39,311 nucleotides of DNA from Planctomycetota bacterium (GTDB lineage Bacteria > Planctomycetota > Planctomycetia > Gemmatales > Gemmataceae): assembly GCA_021413735.1 (NCBI GenBank), contig JAIOPV010000212.1:1-39311 (forward strand). Reading direction: 5' to 3'. Under the pieces are notes generated by a model, which ran no database searches, was not told the DNA's origin, and saw only the letters and a program-made list of their open reading frames with translations. A program made the position numbers and the translations under genes. Of the stretch, positions 31,991-39,311 are shown piece by piece. Position 1 is the first letter of the stretch, and the number at the start of each line of letters is the position of its first letter.

Positions 31991-33676
31991 TCACACACCA
32001 GAAATCGGACCATCGGCGACACGCAGGGCGAGATCTCGGCGACTGCGTTCTGATGAACTCTGCGTAAGCTGGTAACCCGCCTCAACCGCCGAGTGCCCTT
32101 CAACTGAGAGAGCAGCGAGAAGCCTTGCGAGGTCACGCTGGCGATCAGCCGACGAGACTTTTCGCGCGAGCCGCACCTTTGTGACATCGCGAACACTCAC
32201 GGCACCCTGCGTCGCACCGAATGCTGCGAGAACCGGTCCGATGGGCCGACAGCCCGCATCGTGGAGTTGTCGCAGCGTGCGGCCGAGTTGTTCAGCGGTC
32301 GCGGTTTCGATTTCGCCGCCGATCGGCTCGCCAGCAGTTTCGTGCAGTGCAAACCACTCGGCAGACGCGAAGTTGGTGAGTCTCTGGCCGAACGCGAAGA
32401 GTCGCGGGGCTGGGACGCCATAGCGTTCGAGGTGGAAGAGCAACCGACCAAGCGTGACGCCCGGTGAACGCCACGAGCGGCCCTGCAACTTCGCCTTCAG
32501 CCGAGAGAGCGGCGAGAACGAGCGACCGCGAATCAACACCGCATCACGGCCGCCGGCAAGTTTAACTCGGAGCGTGCCCGGTTCACACCCGTAGAACGGA
32601 GCGGCGACAGCGGGTTTCGGCCAGATCGCAGCGACAGCGGGCACCGCACACACAGCTTCTTCAGCGAGCCACACGAGCCGTTGAGCAGACGCAGTGACAA
32701 CGGGTTGTCGCTGATCGCGAATCGACCGCCGACCACGAATCTTCCTGGCAGCATGTTCGATTTGCTTGGCGAGATGCGTGAGTGTGATTTTGCCCTCTCC
32801 CCTTATGGGGGAGGTGGCGAGGCTTTGCGAGCCGGTGGGGGGTGTAGCCACAGGATCACCGGAGGCATACCTCCCACCCGCTCCTCGAAGACTCGGAGCG
32901 ACCTCCCCCACAAGGGGGGAGGTCAAAGACAGGGAGCGAGAAGGTGTCGAGAAGTTCTGGAGAGCCGCACGCAGAACCCGCAATCGTTCGCGAGGCGAAG
33001 CCAACTCTTCGGCGACGGATGCGTGAAGTGCCGCGAGTGCGTGGATGCGTTCGGCTAACGGCACGGGTTGCATCCGACGAGCCGATTGCCAGTCGATCGG
33101 CGTGATCTCTCCCCGCTGCCGTGAAACCAGCAGATGCTTTGCGGTGAGGTCCGGCGTCGTCAGCCCTGCATTGTGCAATCTTGCGATGAGATGCCCAAGA
33201 CGGTTCGCGAGGTCTCGGCGAGCCACGAGTGACAACGCATTGTTACTCAACACTTCTCGCAGATCGCATGACTTGGCGACTTCTTCCACAAGCAGGAACG
33301 AGCGTCCGCGTGCGTCTTCGCCGACAGCGACCCAACGCGGAGCGGGCAGCGAATTCGCCATCAATTCCTTGAGGATCGCGGCTTCACGCACGCACCGCGA
33401 CGACCACCCGAAGCCAAGAAGCCGATTGCGAAGACGTTCCCGCCAAGTAACAGAGTGCTGTCGCTTCAGGTAGAACGCCGTGGGTTGCCCAGGCAGCACG
33501 ACCCGCATCACATGCCGATCTGGATGCCCACAGACAACCTCGCCGGGCAGTTCAAGAAAGCCCGCAGCCGAGTCGATGCCAAGAGCAACGAACCCCGCGG
33601 CGAACAACGGATTCACTCGGACCCATCCGCCAACGCTGGAAGCAACCGGACGGAAAACGACATCGTTACGCGGCAC
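31991..33676 (-). CDS. Tandem kinase-like (WaaP-related) protein carrying a palindromic repeat
   Basis: 561 residues. Residues about 40-240 are a kinase-like domain: FYLKRQHSV (Lys71), EAAILKEL (Glu98), TTPDLTAKHLLV (Asp176) and PIDWQSARR (Asp195), the pattern of WaaP/KdkA kinases with Pro in place of the usual Gly or Lys before the catalytic Asp. Residues about 250-297 are encoded by a palindromic repeat (LTSPLVGEV ... SLATSPIRGE). Residues about 330-520 are a second, more diverged copy (VLIRGRSF, YGVPAPRLFAFG, RQLHDAGCRPIGP, SVRDVTKVRL) in which the catalytic-loop Asp and Lys are not retained. The first domain may be active and the second regulatory (inference). GTG 33676 has GAGG about 7 bases upstream and overlaps the GT9 stop by 11 bases. 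Confidence 0.83.
   Translation of the reverse strand: MPRNDVVFRPVASSVGGWVRVNPLFAAGFVALGIDSAAGFLELPGEVVCGHPDRHVMRVVLPGQPTAFYLKRQHSVTWRERLRNRLLGFGWSSRCVREAAILKELMANSLPAPRWVAVGEDARGRSFLLVEEVAKSCDLREVLSNNALSLVARRDLANRLGHLIARLHNAGLTTPDLTAKHLLVSRQRGEITPIDWQSARRMQPVPLAERIHALAALHASVAEELASPRERLRVLRAALQNFSTPSRSLSLTSPLVGEVAPSLRGAGGRYASGDPVATPPTGSQSLATSPIRGEGKITLTHLAKQIEHAARKIRGRRSIRDQRQPVVTASAQRLVWLAEEAVCAVPAVAAIWPKPAVAAPFYGCEPGTLRVKLAGGRDAVLIRGRSFSPLSRLKAKLQGRSWRSPGVTLGRLLFHLERYGVPAPRLFAFGQRLTNFASAEWFALHETAGEPIGGEIETATAEQLGRTLRQLHDAGCRPIGPVLAAFGATQGAVSVRDVTKVRLARKVSSADRQRDLARLLAALSVEGHSAVEAGYQLTQSSSERSRRDLALRVADGPISGV
32788..32927. repeat. Palindromic element, coding copy 2 (SPLVGEV type)
   Basis: About 140 bp. 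On the plus strand it begins TTTTGCCCTCTCCCC and ends GGGGGGAGGTCAAA; the arms are imperfect reverse complements and match the arms of the copy at 5774-5912. The surrounding gene is on the minus strand and reads through it as LTSPLVGEV to SLATSPIRGE, the same frame as copy 1. The central part is diverged from copy 1 and less perfectly paired. Confidence 0.83.
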
Positions 33677-34739
33677 GGATCACCTCGCTTTCCGTCAGCA
33701 GAGGGAAGCGAGTCAACAGTCGCTCGGCTGTGGTGAAGACGTCGGTCGGCATCAGTTCGCGCATGCAGCGATGGTGGTCAATTGGGCATACTCGCTGCTG
33801 GCAGGGGCCGCACGGCAACTTCTTCTGCAGATGCACGGCCTTCTCGAAATACGTTTCCGTCCATTCGATGTGCGTGGGGCCGAACAGCGTGACTACGGGG
33901 CGATTGAAGGCGGCCGCGAAGTGACGCGGCCCGCTGTCCGTGGTGACGAGCAAGTTCGCACGCTTCACGAGAGCCTTAGTCAGACCGAGTGACAACGCGG
34001 TGTCACTGAGCGAGTAAGCGTGCGGCGTGCGGCTTTCATCGGCAATGCGTTGTGCCAACGCGCGTTCACTAGGACCGCACAGCACAACGACTCCGCAACC
34101 GAGTCTGGCGGTCAACATGCGAGCGAGTTGTGCGAAGTGCGTCGTCGGCCAGTGCTTCGCGGCACCGAATGCCGCGCCGGGATTTAGAGCCACCACACGC
34201 GGATATCGCTTCAGATCAAAGCGTTCCCACACGGCGGTCGCGGCGGCCTCGTCCTTTGGTGTGGTGAACAGTTCCATCTTGTTGCCGGGGTCGCCAGTCC
34301 CGAGCGCAACCGCGAGCCGGTTGTAGTCGTCGATCATCGGCGTCGGCACGAACTTGCCGCGTTCGTCCGTGGCGTAGTGGAGCCGATCGCTCAGCAGGAA
34401 GCTGCGACCATAGCGAGCGAAGCCCACTACGCGACGACAACCACCGAGGCTGGCAAGCGCTGCCGTGCGAAATGAGTTCGAGAACAGCACGGCAGCATCG
34501 GGGCGGTTCGCTCGAAGCTTCGTTCCGACTGCGAACAATCGCTGCGTGCGTGGGCCGCGTTTGTCACTGAGAATCACGTCCGCGAACCACGGTGAACCGG
34601 CCAGCACATCTGCGACGTAGGGCTTGCACACTGCGACGAGTTCCGCATCGGGGAACGCTGTGCGCACGGCTCGCACCGCGGGCGTGGCCATCACCACGTC
34701 GCCAATCCAGTTCGGCAGAAACAGCGCGATCCTTCGCAA
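33666..34739 (-). CDS. waaF: ADP-heptose:LPS heptosyltransferase family protein (GT9)
   Basis: 357 residues. The GT9 pattern is clear: LPNWIGDVVMATPAVRAVR (N-terminal), LNPGAAFGAAKHWPTTHFAQ (nucleotide-side region), TTDSGPRHFAAAFNRP and LFGPTHIEWTETY (C-terminal). The end also has CGPCQQRVCPIDHHRCM, a Cys motif frequent in WaaF homologues. It would transfer heptose to the inner core, using the product of hldE upstream. The start codon is TTG 34739, with GGAG 7 bases upstream; longer readings to 35075 overlap hldE in another frame and look non-native. It begins 14 bases after hldE ends and overlaps the next gene by 11 bases. Confidence 0.9.
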   Translation of the reverse strand: MRRIALFLPNWIGDVVMATPAVRAVRTAFPDAELVAVCKPYVADVLAGSPWFADVILSDKRGPRTQRLFAVGTKLRANRPDAAVLFSNSFRTAALASLGGCRRVVGFARYGRSFLLSDRLHYATDERGKFVPTPMIDDYNRLAVALGTGDPGNKMELFTTPKDEAAATAVWERFDLKRYPRVVALNPGAAFGAAKHWPTTHFAQLARMLTARLGCGVVVLCGPSERALAQRIADESRTPHAYSLSDTALSLGLTKALVKRANLLVTTDSGPRHFAAAFNRPVVTLFGPTHIEWTETYFEKAVHLQKKLPCGPCQQRVCPIDHHRCMRELMPTDVFTTAERLLTRFPLLTESEVIRAA

Positions 34740-34746
34740 GTCGTCT

Positions 34747-34750
34747 CTCC
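34747..34750 (-). promoter_or_regulatory. Ribosome binding site fixing the TTG start of the GT9 gene
   Basis: GGAG on the minus strand, 7 bases from TTG 34739. No ATG or GTG lies near the expected N-terminus, so the site decides a TTG start. Confidence 0.6.
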
Positions 34751-34753
34751 GAA

Positions 34754-36247
34754 TCAGGCCGCTTTCATGCGTTCGATCAGGCTCGTTGTGGAGAACCCAT
34801 CGCGAAGGTCCGCGAGGTGAACGCGACCGCCGTAGCTCTCGACGAACTCGGCACCCACCACTTCGGATTTGCGGTAGTCGGCACCCTTCACGAGCACATC
34901 GGGCCGCACGGCCTTGAGCAGCGACAGCGGCGTGGCGTCCGCGAAGATGGTGACGAAATCGACGTCCTGCAAGCCTGCCAGAACCAAGGCACGCGCTTCG
35001 ACCGGGTTCATGGGTCGCGTCGGTCCCTTCAACGCGCGAATGCTTGCGTCGCTGTTGATTCCGAGCACGAGACAATCGGCTTGTCGACGAGCTTCCGCGA
35101 GATACTGAACGTGCCCGGCGTGCAGCACATCGAAGCAGCCGTTCGTGAACGCGATCCGCTGGCCACTCGCCCGACGGCGTTCGAGTTCGGTCAGCAAGTT
35201 CGGCAGGCCAACGACTTTGGCAACCCCCGGAATTCGCTCGGCAGCTCGGAAAGGCGCATGGAGGAGATCAGCGAGAATTTCATCGCGGGAAACGGTGGCA
35301 ACGCCGATCTTCTCGACTTCGAGGCCGCCCGCGATGTTTGCGAGTCGAATGGCGGTTTCGTAGTCGGCACCACTGGCGAGCGCAAGCCCGAGCGAAGCCA
35401 TCACCATGTCGCCCGCACCCGTGATGTCGTACACCTGCCGCACTCGCGTCGGCAGGATTGCGGAACTGCCGTCGCGGTGAGCGATCGCCATGCCATCTTT
35501 GTCGAGCGTCACGATTCCCGCTTCGAGGCCAAGACGGTCGCGAAGCTCTGCGGCAGACGCAAGTGCTTGTTCGTTGGTAGTGATTGTGCGATCCGTCGCA
35601 AGTCCCGCTTCGAGTCGGTTCGGCGTGATCGCTGAACAACCGCTGTACTTGGCGTAGTCGCCACCGCGGGTGGGGTCGGCGATCACTTTGATGCCGCGTT
35701 GTTTTGCTGTGGCGATCACAGCAGCCAGCAACTTCGGTGTGCAGACGCCCTTGTCGTAATCGCTCACCAAGACGATGTCGGTGTTGCGGAGTAACTCGGC
35801 TGCGACGCTTGCGAGTTCCGCTTCGACTTCACCCGTGACGGCAGCGCGATTCTCGTAATCGACGCGAATCATTTGCTGCGGATGGCGTGCCTGTGCGCGG
35901 CCAATGTAGCGCTCCTTCACCGTCGTCGGGCGGTCGCGATCAGTCACAACGCCTGCGGTGTCGATGCCGAGATCGCCAAGAATTTGCTGGGCACGAAGGC
36001 CGTCGGCATCACGACCGACGACACCGACAAGACTTGTCTGCGCTCCGAGAGCTTGCAGCATCGTGGCAACGCTGCTCGCACCACCGAGGCGTTCTTCACG
36101 TGTGTCCGCACGCAGCAGAATCACCGGCGCTTCCTGGCTGATCCGCTCCGCGTTTCCCCAGATGTAACGATCGAGCATGATGTCGCCGACCACCAGCACA
36201 CGCGGGCGGCCGAGACGCTGCACAAGATCGACGAGATCCGCGGACAT
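34754..36247 (-). CDS. hldE: Bifunctional heptose kinase / adenylyltransferase
   Basis: About 497 residues. The N-terminal ribokinase-like domain (about 1-320) phosphorylates D-glycero-beta-D-manno-heptose 7-phosphate: VVGDIMLDRYIWG, RLGGASSVATMLQALG, DITGAGDMVMASL. The C-terminal cytidylyltransferase-like domain (about 345-497) forms ADP-heptose: FTNGCFDVLHAGHVQYL (HAGH motif), GINSDAS, LVKGADYRKSEVVG. Both halves look complete. I prefer ATG 36247 because AGGAG lies 7 bases upstream (36255-36259), overlapping the lpxK stop; GTG 36262 lies upstream of that site. This, with the GT9 gene, implies heptose in the LPS core. Confidence 0.94.
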   Translation of the reverse strand: MSADLVDLVQRLGRPRVLVVGDIMLDRYIWGNAERISQEAPVILLRADTREERLGGASSVATMLQALGAQTSLVGVVGRDADGLRAQQILGDLGIDTAGVVTDRDRPTTVKERYIGRAQARHPQQMIRVDYENRAAVTGEVEAELASVAAELLRNTDIVLVSDYDKGVCTPKLLAAVIATAKQRGIKVIADPTRGGDYAKYSGCSAITPNRLEAGLATDRTITTNEQALASAAELRDRLGLEAGIVTLDKDGMAIAHRDGSSAILPTRVRQVYDITGAGDMVMASLGLALASGADYETAIRLANIAGGLEVEKIGVATVSRDEILADLLHAPFRAAERIPGVAKVVGLPNLLTELERRRASGQRIAFTNGCFDVLHAGHVQYLAEARRQADCLVLGINSDASIRALKGPTRPMNPVEARALVLAGLQDVDFVTIFADATPLSLLKAVRPDVLVKGADYRKSEVVGAEFVESYGGRVHLADLRDGFSTTSLIERMKAA

Positions 36248-36254
36248 CCGTGTA

Positions 36255-36259
36255 CTCCT
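36255..36259 (-). promoter_or_regulatory. Ribosome binding site deciding the hldE start
   Basis: AGGAG on the minus strand, 7 bases before ATG 36247; its first base coincides with the last base of the lpxK TGA. Its position rules against the GTG at 36262, which lies on the wrong side. Confidence 0.6.
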
Positions 36260-37305
36260 CACAGGGCCGGTGCGATCCTTCGCAACTCGGCATCGAACTC
36301 AGCCTGACCATCTCGGAACGCAAGCCCGATTCGCACAGCTCGCAGTGGCCGACTGGCCAGCGTCGGCAACCGCAACTTCACCCAATCCTTCTGCGTTGTC
36401 GCGATCAGCACATCCGGCGGCAGTGATTCCGCCCATCGGTTCAGGTCATCGACATCGGCCCGCGAATACGCATGATGATCTGGGAACGAGCGAAAGTTCA
36501 CCACCCGTGCGCCAAGCCCTTCAAGCGTTTGCCGGAATGCTGCGGGATTGCCGATGCCACAGAACGCCGCGACCGCTCTTCCATTCAGCGAGTCAACTGG
36601 TTCGGGTTCGTCTCCACCGAGCAGTTCCGTCGGGCGATGTTCCGTGGTCGCAATCGGCTTACCGGGGAACCGATGTCGCAACCAGTCGCGGATCGCGTCC
36701 ACTTCGGTCGCCGACACCTGATCGCAGCGTGTCAGAATGATTGCACTTGCTCGCCGCAAACCTCCGACCGATTCTCGTAGCGTGCCGCGTGGGAACAGGT
36801 AATCGCGTGTCGGTGGCCGCGTCGCATCAATCAGCACAACATCGAGATCGCGGTGCAGTCTGCGGTGTTGGAAGCCGTCATCCAACACGAGCAGTTCGCT
36901 CTCAGATTCTTCGATTGCTCGGTTCGCTGCCGCCAATCGGTCAGGGTCTTGGTAGTGCGGTGCATCGGGCAAGTTCTCTTCCAACACCATCGCTTCATCG
37001 TTCCGACCCGCTTCGCTTCCGTATCCTCGGCTGACGATTGCGACCTGCATTTCGAGATCACGGTAGAACCGCGCCACATATTCGACGCACGGTGTCTTTC
37101 CGGTGCCGCCGAGAGTCAGGTTGCCGACGCTCACGACCGGCACCGTTGCGCGATGAATTTTCTTCCAACCGTGATCGAACCCGTGATTGCGGAAGCGCGT
37201 TCCGAGGCCGTAAGGCCAGCTCGCGAATCGCAGTCCGGCTCGCAACAGCAAGGCAACCGGGCCGCGGCGCTCCCCACGAATCAGGGCCAGCCACGCACGT
37301 TCCAC
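36259..37305 (-). CDS. lpxK: Tetraacyldisaccharide 4'-kinase
   Basis: 348 residues, normal for the family. P-loop NLTLGGTGKTP (about 62-72), IVSRGYGSEAG, LLVLDDGFQHRRLHRDLD, LIDATRPPTRDYLFPRGTLRE and a C-terminal TTQKDWVKLR. LpxK adds the 4'-phosphate to the lipid A precursor at the inner membrane, using ATP. The start is GTG 37305 with GAGG about 6 bases upstream. The 4-base overlap of its stop with an alternative hldE GTG and the 11-base gap to the preferred ATG indicate cotranscription with hldE. Its presence argues that the organism makes a lipid A-based outer membrane. Confidence 0.94.
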   Translation of the reverse strand: MERAWLALIRGERRGPVALLLRAGLRFASWPYGLGTRFRNHGFDHGWKKIHRATVPVVSVGNLTLGGTGKTPCVEYVARFYRDLEMQVAIVSRGYGSEAGRNDEAMVLEENLPDAPHYQDPDRLAAANRAIEESESELLVLDDGFQHRRLHRDLDVVLIDATRPPTRDYLFPRGTLRESVGGLRRASAIILTRCDQVSATEVDAIRDWLRHRFPGKPIATTEHRPTELLGGDEPEPVDSLNGRAVAAFCGIGNPAAFRQTLEGLGARVVNFRSFPDHHAYSRADVDDLNRWAESLPPDVLIATTQKDWVKLRLPTLASRPLRAVRIGLAFRDGQAEFDAELRRIAPAL

Positions 37306-37379
37306 AATTGCCTCGGCACAGGTCGGGACTGTTGGGCGGGGGAGTTTAGCCGTGATGGGGTGAACCTGTCAACCGCGGC

Positions 37380-39014
37380 TCAACGCTCAGACGTGGCGGC
37401 GTATTTCGTGATGATGGCGCGTGCCGTTCGTAGGCCGTCCACTGCGGCGGAAACGATGCCGCCCGCGTAGCCAGCTCCTTCACCCACGGGGAACAATCCG
37501 GGCACGCCGGGCGACTCGCGGCTCTCGTCGTGTCGATCAATGCGAACGGGCGAACTGCCCCGCGACTCGGGACCAACCAACACCGCGTTCGCCAGAAAGC
37601 GGCCATTCCATCGCTTATCCATTTGCGGCAGTCCGTGTGCGACAGCCTCGGCCACCACCGGCGGCAACACTTCCCGCAGATTGCACACAGCGACACCACG
37701 CGGATAACTGCAATCGGGCAGCGCCGCCGACAGCCTCGAACGAAGGAAGTCCTGCGCACCCTGCACCGGACAGCGATACTGCTTTCGGTCGCCCAGTGCG
37801 AACGCCTTCGCCTCGTACTTCTCTTGCAGCCGAATTCCCGCGAGTACGTCCGTGCCTTCAAACTCCTCCACCGGCACCGTGACCACCAACCCGCTGTTCG
37901 CAAACGGCGAATCGCGTCGGCTCAGGCTCATGCCGTTCGTGGCGAAGAAGCCTTCTTGCGACACACTCGGAATGATGTACCCGCCCGCACACATGCAGAA
38001 CGTAAACAGGTCGTGCTTGCCGCTGGCGACCAGCGAGTAGTCAGCGTTGCCAAGCTGTTCCTCGTACTGTTCGTGCTTCGGGCCGAACTGCACCGCGTTC
38101 ACCACGTCTTGCCGGTGTTCGATGCGCACGCCGAACTGAAACGGCTTCAGCGTCATCGGCACCTTGCGTTCCGCGAGCATTCGGTACGTGTCGCGGGCAC
38201 TGTGACCAATCGCAAGCACCACCACGGACGCGGGCGTGAACCCGGATGACGTCTTGATGCCCTTCAGCCCACTGGCGTCGAAATCGAGGTCTTCCATGCG
38301 GGTGAGGAACCGCACTTCACCGCCGAAATTCTCGATCTTCTGGCGAATCGCCTTCACCACGGCCGGCAGGCGATTGCTACCGAGGTGGGGCCGGTGGTAG
38401 TAAAGTATGTTCGGCCTGCCGGGCTGCTGCCCCTTGCACTCCGCGAGCAGTTCCAGCACTCGAAGCACGTCCGGACCGGTGCCGCGACAGGTGAGTTTGC
38501 CGTCACTGAATGTGCCTGCGCCACCTTCGCCGAACAGGTAGTTGCTTTCAGGGTGGAAGGTGCCGCCGTCGTCGAACGTCTTCACGTCGCGAATGCGGTC
38601 GTTGACCTTCGTGCCGCGTTCGAGCAAGAGCGGCCGGTATCCGTGCTTCGCGAGGAAGTACGCGCACACGAGGCCGCCCGGCCCTGAACCCACGACAATC
38701 GGCCTGTGCGGAAGCGGCATCGAACCGGGTTCCGGCATCGAGAACGGCGGCTCGCTGTGCAGTTCGATCTGTGCTGGCGAGTGCGAACGGTTCGAACTCT
38801 TCCGCACGACTTCGGGTTCGTCGGCGGGCAGATCCAACTCGAAGTTGTAGACGAAGCGGAGTTGCCGCTTGTCGCGGAGGTCGAGCGCTTTGCGGACGAC
38901 GCGCCAGCGGCCGAGGTCGTTCGCCGTGACGCCGAGCGCCTTCGCGAGATGGTTTGGGAGCGTGGCTTCCGGTTCATCGACCGGAAGCCTCAGATTCGAG
39001 ACGCGGATTGACAT
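37380..39014 (-). CDS. FAD-dependent dehydrogenase of the COG2509 type
   Basis: 544 residues. An N-terminal 95-residue lead region (containing ALDLRDKRQLRFVYNFEL) precedes a dinucleotide-binding motif PIVVGSGPGGLVCAYFLAKHG (GSGPGG at 109-114) and ERG. Further family features are YLFGEGGAGTFSDGKLT, CMCAGGYIIPSVSQEG and FPVGEGAGYAGGIVSAA near the C-terminus. This matches the uncharacterised FAD-dependent dehydrogenases of COG2509, whose substrate is unknown. Start ATG 39014 has no clear ribosome site; an AT-rich TAAAAT lies 10 bases upstream and could be a -10 of a nearly leaderless transcript. It ends 74 bases before lpxK starts, so membership of the LPS operon is uncertain. Confidence 0.87.
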   Translation of the reverse strand: MSIRVSNLRLPVDEPEATLPNHLAKALGVTANDLGRWRVVRKALDLRDKRQLRFVYNFELDLPADEPEVVRKSSNRSHSPAQIELHSEPPFSMPEPGSMPLPHRPIVVGSGPGGLVCAYFLAKHGYRPLLLERGTKVNDRIRDVKTFDDGGTFHPESNYLFGEGGAGTFSDGKLTCRGTGPDVLRVLELLAECKGQQPGRPNILYYHRPHLGSNRLPAVVKAIRQKIENFGGEVRFLTRMEDLDFDASGLKGIKTSSGFTPASVVVLAIGHSARDTYRMLAERKVPMTLKPFQFGVRIEHRQDVVNAVQFGPKHEQYEEQLGNADYSLVASGKHDLFTFCMCAGGYIIPSVSQEGFFATNGMSLSRRDSPFANSGLVVTVPVEEFEGTDVLAGIRLQEKYEAKAFALGDRKQYRCPVQGAQDFLRSRLSAALPDCSYPRGVAVCNLREVLPPVVAEAVAHGLPQMDKRWNGRFLANAVLVGPESRGSSPVRIDRHDESRESPGVPGLFPVGEGAGYAGGIVSAAVDGLRTARAIITKYAATSER

Positions 39015-39063
39015 GCGGGTATTTTACGTCCGAGCACAGCAACGGCCGAAAGAAGAAATCGCC

Positions 39064-39098
39064 GCACGATCAAAACCCGATGAAAGCACGATCAAAAC
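39064..39098. repeat. Tandem direct repeat upstream of the FAD dehydrogenase gene
   Basis: GCACGATCAAAAC occurs at 39064-39076 and again at 39086-39098, a 13-base exact repeat with a 22-base period, about two helical turns. It lies 50 bases upstream of the minus-strand start at 39014, in a position where two regulator subunits could bind. Confidence 0.5.
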
Positions 39099-39103
39099 AG
39101 AAG

Positions 39104-39137
39104 AGACACAGTGTTGAAACCCTTCAACTCTGTGTCT
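39104..39137 (-). terminator. Terminator hairpin of the gene entering from the right edge
   Basis: Stem of 8 + 6 bp (AGACACAG, one mismatch, GTTGAA / TTCAAC, one mismatch, CTGTGTCT) with a 4-base loop. On the minus strand it is followed by a T-rich run (CTTCTGTTTTG), as expected of an intrinsic terminator, 40 bases after the stop at 39177. Confidence 0.6.
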
Positions 39138-39176
39138 TTGAACTAATTCTCTTTGCCTTTTGTCTGGATCTAGGTG

Positions 39177-39311
39177 TTACGCAGTCAGCGGTCGTGGGAA
39201 GCGAATATGTGGTCGTGCGAGGTAGTCGCGAACGGCGTCGCGAATGATCGCCGTTTTGGCTTCCACCCAACTAATCCCCCGCCTGAAGCAATGAGCCTCG
39301 AAACGCAAGAA
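39177..39311 (-). CDS. 3' end of an unidentified gene running off the right edge
   Basis: Minus-strand reading frame open from the window edge for 44 codons to a TAA. The residues include RFEAHCFRRGISWVEA, KTAIIRDAVRDYLARP and a final FPRPLTA. Basic and aromatic, with protein-like composition; no family recognised. The terminator hairpin placed 40 bases downstream supports a real gene ending here. Partial: the N-terminus lies outside the window. Confidence 0.42.
   Translation of the reverse strand, partial: FLRFEAHCFRRGISWVEAKTAIIRDAVRDYLARPHIRFPRPLTA

Noticed and set aside
34740-35075. Extended N-terminus of the GT9 protein
   Set aside because: These 112 codons overlap hldE in another frame and are Arg-rich; a ribosome site supports a TTG start at 34739 instead.
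34592-35635. 347-codon plus-strand ORF across hldE and GT9
   Set aside because: Antisense to two enzymes with complete motifs; no family resemblance.

Overview
The window reads as a chromosomal segment of a Planctomycete, most likely a member of the Gemmata group. The indications are a high G+C base composition (judged by eye, not counted), a DUF1552 protein next to a DUF1592/1588/1585-type cytochrome c protein, a Cys/Gly-rich exported protein, many GTG starts, and several families of dispersed palindromic repeats. No rRNA, tRNA, CRISPR array, integrase or complete insertion sequence was recognised. It looks like ordinary chromosome carrying a repeat load rather than a mobile island.

Layout, left to right. 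37-3294 (+): a two-gene 2-oxoacid dehydrogenase operon, a fused E1 alpha-beta followed by an E2 with two tandem E3-binding domains. 3389-4261 (+): a triple-repeat protein of unknown function. 4387-9711 (+): an exported set of DUF1552 protein, an exported protein of unknown function and a di-heme-motif DUF1592-type protein, interrupted by two different palindromic repeat elements. 9772-12856 (+): an exported esterase fused to a sialidase-like propeller, then an SMP-30/gluconolactonase-like propeller protein. 13006-15516 (+): a methyltransferase and a solitary imidazolonepropionase (hutI). 15593-18079: a Cys-rich exported protein, a possible 32-residue ORF, a lipase-like hydrolase and a beta-hydroxyacid dehydrogenase. 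18235-21162 (+): a zinc-ribbon/TM/HEAT-repeat protein and a small exported protein. 21219-25534: an aminotransferase-fold protein lacking the PLP lysine, a macro-domain/membrane-protein pair, a FabH remnant and an orphan MlaF-type ATPase. 25733-28493: an exported peroxiredoxin, a small protein and an exported transglutaminase-like protein.

28592-37305 (-) is the clearest functional unit. It is a tightly packed run, in transcription order: lpxK, hldE, a heptosyltransferase-family GT9, a tandem kinase-like protein, a WaaP-like kinase, a GT4 glycosyltransferase, and a PlsY-DUF4149 fusion. Genes are separated by 4-27 bases or overlap, as expected for a lipid A / heptose-core / core-phosphorylation operon. 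A COG2509-type FAD dehydrogenase lies upstream at 37380-39014, and the 3' end of an unidentified minus-strand gene runs off the right edge.

The most striking structural signal is a palindromic element of about 140 bp. It occurs twice (5774-5912 and 32788-32927), both times inside an open gene and both times read in the same frame, giving related peptides of about 47 residues. One copy sits in front of a signal peptide and the other inside a kinase-like protein. Second is an aminotransferase-fold protein with Gln at the Schiff-base lysine position. Identifications rest on motif recognition by eye; no database search was run.
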